64,000 nucleotides of DNA from Sphingobacterium faecale (GTDB taxonomy: Bacteria; Bacteroidota; Bacteroidia; Sphingobacteriales; Sphingobacteriaceae): assembly GCF_016746095.1 (NCBI RefSeq), contig NZ_JAERTY010000013.1:1-64000 (forward strand), given 5' to 3'. This document shows positions 61,756 to 64,000 of the stretch, piece after piece. Under the pieces are notes generated by a model. The model made no database searches and was not told the origin of the DNA. It worked only from the letters and a program-made list of their open reading frames with translations. Each line of letters opens with the position of its first letter. Position 1 is the first letter of the stretch. A program made the translations under genes and the position numbers.

Positions 61756-62868
61756 TTATTCGAGTCCTTCCCACCAATGTGGATAGGACTTATACTGCTC
61801 TAAAGACACAATTTGACCTATTTTGGGAGTGATGACAGCTACCTGTTGTGCATTGGCCGCTTCGGTCACACGTTTTAGGGGTTCATCCCAGGCATGGTTG
61901 GCCAAGGGGAACTTGGCCGAATGTACCGGGATCAGGTAGTGGGCCTGTAGATCTTGCGTTGCAGTAATCACCTCCTCGGGCATCATATGTATATATTTCC
62001 ACATCGCATTGTACTGTCCATTTTCTAGGATGGCAAAGTCAAATGGACCATGCGCATTACCGATCTCTTTAAAGTGCTTGCCATAACCACTATCACCTCC
62101 TATAAATATCCGTTTAGAGCCTTTGAGCACAAATGAAGACCACAACGTTGTGTTTCGCTTGAAGGTACGTCCTGAAAAATGCCTTGCGGTGGTCGAGTGG
62201 ATCTGGAATCCATCAATTTCTGCATGCTCTCCCCAATAGAGTTCTGTGATCTGTCCTGCGGGATATCCCCATTTTTCTAGATGTGCACCTACACCTAGTC
62301 CCGTTACGATATGTTTGACCTTGTCCTTGAGCTTCATAAAGGTGTTATAGTCCAGGTGATCCCAGTGATCGTGTGTGATAAAAAGGATATCGATCTCTGG
62401 TAGGTCGTCTACCTGATAATTGTATTCACTCTCAAAGGCACGTACACTCACCCGGACTGGTGTAGCATATTTGCTGAATACCGGATCCACCAATATTTTT
62501 TTTCCATCCAGTTGGATATAATAAGAAGAGTGTCCAAACCATACATAGAGATTACTGTCTATAGGTAAGTTATGAAGGTTGTTTTTTTCTACAGGAATCA
62601 GGTCTTTGGGGATGTTCTTTACTTTTTTCGCAAAGAAGAATTCATGGAGCATTTTTGAGTAACTCGTTCCTTCGGCAAGTGCGGGCGTGTCCTCTAGGTT
62701 ATCAAAAGCCCCATCTTTATAATTAGGTTTGCTTTCCATCAGCGCCAAGCGGGAACCGTTGGCTTTTTTTCCAAATCTATCATGTTGCATGTACAATAGT
62801 GTCGCCAGAACAAACAGTACAATGAGGGCTAGGATTACCTGCATACTTCGTTTTAAAAACTTTATCAT
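61756..62868 (-). CDS. MBL-fold metallo-hydrolase (NAPE-PLD/UlaG-like)
   Basis: 370 residues with one N-terminal membrane helix (SMQVILALIVLFVLATLLYM). The metal motif is THDHWDHLDYN (HxHxDH), followed by the further ligand stretch TTARHFSGRTFKRNTTL and VHSAKFPLANH near the end. Such proteins resemble N-acyl-phosphatidylethanolamine phospholipase D. The substrate is unknown. It is divergent from the lipase gene across 67 bases holding an inverted repeat. Confidence 0.82.
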   Translation of the reverse strand: MIKFLKRSMQVILALIVLFVLATLLYMQHDRFGKKANGSRLALMESKPNYKDGAFDNLEDTPALAEGTSYSKMLHEFFFAKKVKNIPKDLIPVEKNNLHNLPIDSNLYVWFGHSSYYIQLDGKKILVDPVFSKYATPVRVSVRAFESEYNYQVDDLPEIDILFITHDHWDHLDYNTFMKLKDKVKHIVTGLGVGAHLEKWGYPAGQITELYWGEHAEIDGFQIHSTTARHFSGRTFKRNTTLWSSFVLKGSKRIFIGGDSGYGKHFKEIGNAHGPFDFAILENGQYNAMWKYIHMMPEEVITATQDLQAHYLIPVHSAKFPLANHAWDEPLKRVTEAANAQQVAVITPKIGQIVSLEQYKSYPHWWEGLE

Positions 62869-62882
62869 CTCTTCTTAATATC

Positions 62883-62924
62883 TAAAGTTATGTGAAATAT
62901 TCTAATCTAAAAGTCATAACTTTA
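62883..62924. promoter_or_regulatory. Inverted repeat in the divergent promoter region
   Basis: taaagttatg (62883-62892) and cataacttta (62915-62924), ten perfect pairs separated by 22 bases. It could be a shared operator. Confidence 0.3.
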
Positions 62925-62935
62925 ACAAGCTACAT

Positions 62936-64000
62936 ATGATATATACTATACCCATGACGTTACCTGCCATTTGGAAACGGAGTATTCTCGGTTTTTCCTT
63001 TGTTTTCTTTTTCTTTTTGAGTGCTTCTTCTCAAGTCCTGCAACGAGGCTTTGACCCAGATGAATTTGCTGAAATTTTAGCTGTTAATTCACGTTTTTCG
63101 GAGAGTCCACAGATGGCCCAATATATTCCGCCACCGGCGCGCTCCAGGTTGCTTTATAAAAGCGGTGAGTTCGGTCTGGTCAATCATTGGCAGTTGTGGC
63201 TTATGGACGAGCGTGTTGCGGTTATTTGCACCCGCGGATCCACCAGAGAAGGCGAGAGCTGGCTGGCGAATCTATTTGCTGCACAGATTCCTGCCAAAGG
63301 AGTTCTGCATATCGAGAAGGATTTTGAATTTGACTATTCTTTGGCGGAGCACCCCCGCGCAGCGGTACATGCAGGTTACGTTTTCAGTTCGGCTTTCCTG
63401 CTTCGTGATGTGTTGCCCAAGATGGATTCTTGTTATCAGGCCGGTGTAAGGGATTTTATCCTGTCCGGGCATAGTCAGGGGGGAGGCATCACCTATATTA
63501 TGAGTGCTTATCTATTGCAAATGCAAAAAGCAGGTAAGCTACCGGCAGATATGCGTATCAAGGTATATACCAGCGCAAGTCCCAAGCCCGGCAACCTTTA
63601 TTTCGCTTACGACTATGAGCATAGCGTAGGAGAGGGCTGGTCACAACATGTGGTTAATACCGAAGATTGGGTGCCACAGTCTCCTTTTACGGTGCAGACT
63701 ATTGCGGATCTGCCCGACGTCAACCCCGTGCCCGCTCTACGTGTTACGCTCAAAAAACAGAACTTTTTCAAACGTTTGTTTTTTAACTCACTTTATAAGA
63801 AGATGACAAACCCATCGCAAAAAGCGGTAGACCGTTATCAAAAATACTTGGGCAAGTTTACGGGCAAGCAGATCAAGAAATACTATCCCGATTTCGTAAT
63901 CCCTGATTTTGTCAATAGCAACGAGTATGTACGTACCGGCAAGCAGGTGGTGTTATACCCAGATAGTGGTTATTTTGAAAAATTTGATTATAGCAAGGAT
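62936..64000 (+). CDS. Lipase class 3-like esterase, partial at window end
   Basis: The frame is open from ATG 62936 to the window edge (355 codons). A hydrophobic signal segment (GFSFVFFFFLSASSQ) precedes the mature part. The nucleophile elbow GHSQGGG (Ser180) and the GSTREGESWLANLF region are typical of lipase-3 relatives, as is the YTSASPKPGN loop. A second ATG at 62954 is possible. Divergent from the MBL hydrolase gene. Confidence 0.75.
   Translation, partial: MIYTIPMTLPAIWKRSILGFSFVFFFFLSASSQVLQRGFDPDEFAEILAVNSRFSESPQMAQYIPPPARSRLLYKSGEFGLVNHWQLWLMDERVAVICTRGSTREGESWLANLFAAQIPAKGVLHIEKDFEFDYSLAEHPRAAVHAGYVFSSAFLLRDVLPKMDSCYQAGVRDFILSGHSQGGGITYIMSAYLLQMQKAGKLPADMRIKVYTSASPKPGNLYFAYDYEHSVGEGWSQHVVNTEDWVPQSPFTVQTIADLPDVNPVPALRVTLKKQNFFKRLFFNSLYKKMTNPSQKAVDRYQKYLGKFTGKQIKKYYPDFVIPDFVNSNEYVRTGKQVVLYPDSGYFEKFDYSKD

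Noticed and set aside
63165..63449. 94-codon ORF near the right end
   Set aside because: It is a shadow in another frame of the lipase gene that runs from 62936 to the window edge.

Overview
The window looks like an ordinary chromosomal segment of a Bacteroidota bacterium, most likely Sphingobacteriaceae (Sphingobacterium-like). This rests on A+T-rich DNA, promoters of the Bacteroidota type (TTG about 17-23 bases before TAnnTTTG), almost no Shine-Dalgarno sequences, SusC/CirA-style TonB receptors with an N-terminal carboxypeptidase-regulatory-like domain, DUF4374, TamL, DUF3857 proteins, a leucine-dehydrogenase-like gene beside nusB, and YpdA. The genus is an inference. I see no phage, insertion sequence, integrase or CRISPR array.

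Layout. 1-5.9 kb: an AraC regulator with a broken 3' end, divergent from a siderophore-uptake operon (TonB receptor, DUF4374 lipoprotein, periplasmic siderophore-binding protein). 5.9-15.3 kb: carB, an outer-membrane barrel, a dipeptidyl peptidase, folB, a small heat-shock protein, rplU-rpmA and a RhlE-type helicase. 15.3-21.1 kb (minus strand): tRNA-Ala, two overlapping DUF3857/transglutaminase proteins and an ABC exporter. 21.3-26.9 kb (plus strand): a leucine-dehydrogenase-like gene, nusB, a DUF1573 lipoprotein, yajC, ybbR, coaE and a beta-lactamase-fold exonuclease. 27-36.5 kb: two identical tRNA-Phe genes, mnmA, a minus-strand run (lpxB, secreted protein, rnhA, purM, RimB-like, rimK), a hairpin-rich gap, a porin and dinB. 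36.5-41.1 kb: a metal locus (feoA, feoB, a Cys-rich partner, a divergent MarR regulator, a ZIP transporter) and a PAP2 phosphatase. 41.3-51.3 kb: glmM, small membrane proteins, tcdA, a TatD hydrolase, an AI-2E-type exporter, an MFS transporter, a SpoU methyltransferase and tamL. 51.5-56.5 kb: asnB, tRNA-Asn, a PfkB kinase, an ECF sigma factor with a cytochrome-b5-like protein, and murB. 56.6-62.9 kb: a TetR regulator, an operon of HMA-AraC regulator, FUSC protein and YpdA, then YceI and an MBL hydrolase. From 62.9 kb to the window end: an open lipase gene.

How it works together. Iron supply recurs: siderophore uptake at the left, ferrous iron uptake by FeoAB in the middle, and ZIP transport beside it. 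Envelope building is spread through the window (lpxB, murB, glmM, tamL, PAP2). The 3' ends of most units are marked by hairpins. Many are ordinary intrinsic terminators, but four long hairpins lack a U-tract.

Most notable points: (i) the leucine-dehydrogenase-like protein has Cys where the family has its catalytic Lys; (ii) an HMA-AraC fusion heads an operon with a FUSC membrane protein and a putative bacillithiol-disulfide reductase, a candidate thiol/metal stress module; (iii) the AraC gene beside the siderophore operon seems to have lost its last DNA-binding helix by a small deletion; (iv) four hairpins lie in 180 bases between the porin and lpxB; (v) a perfect TetR-type operator lies between murB and tetR; (vi) CarB ends where the allosteric domain should begin. 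I found no clearly new defence or mobile system.
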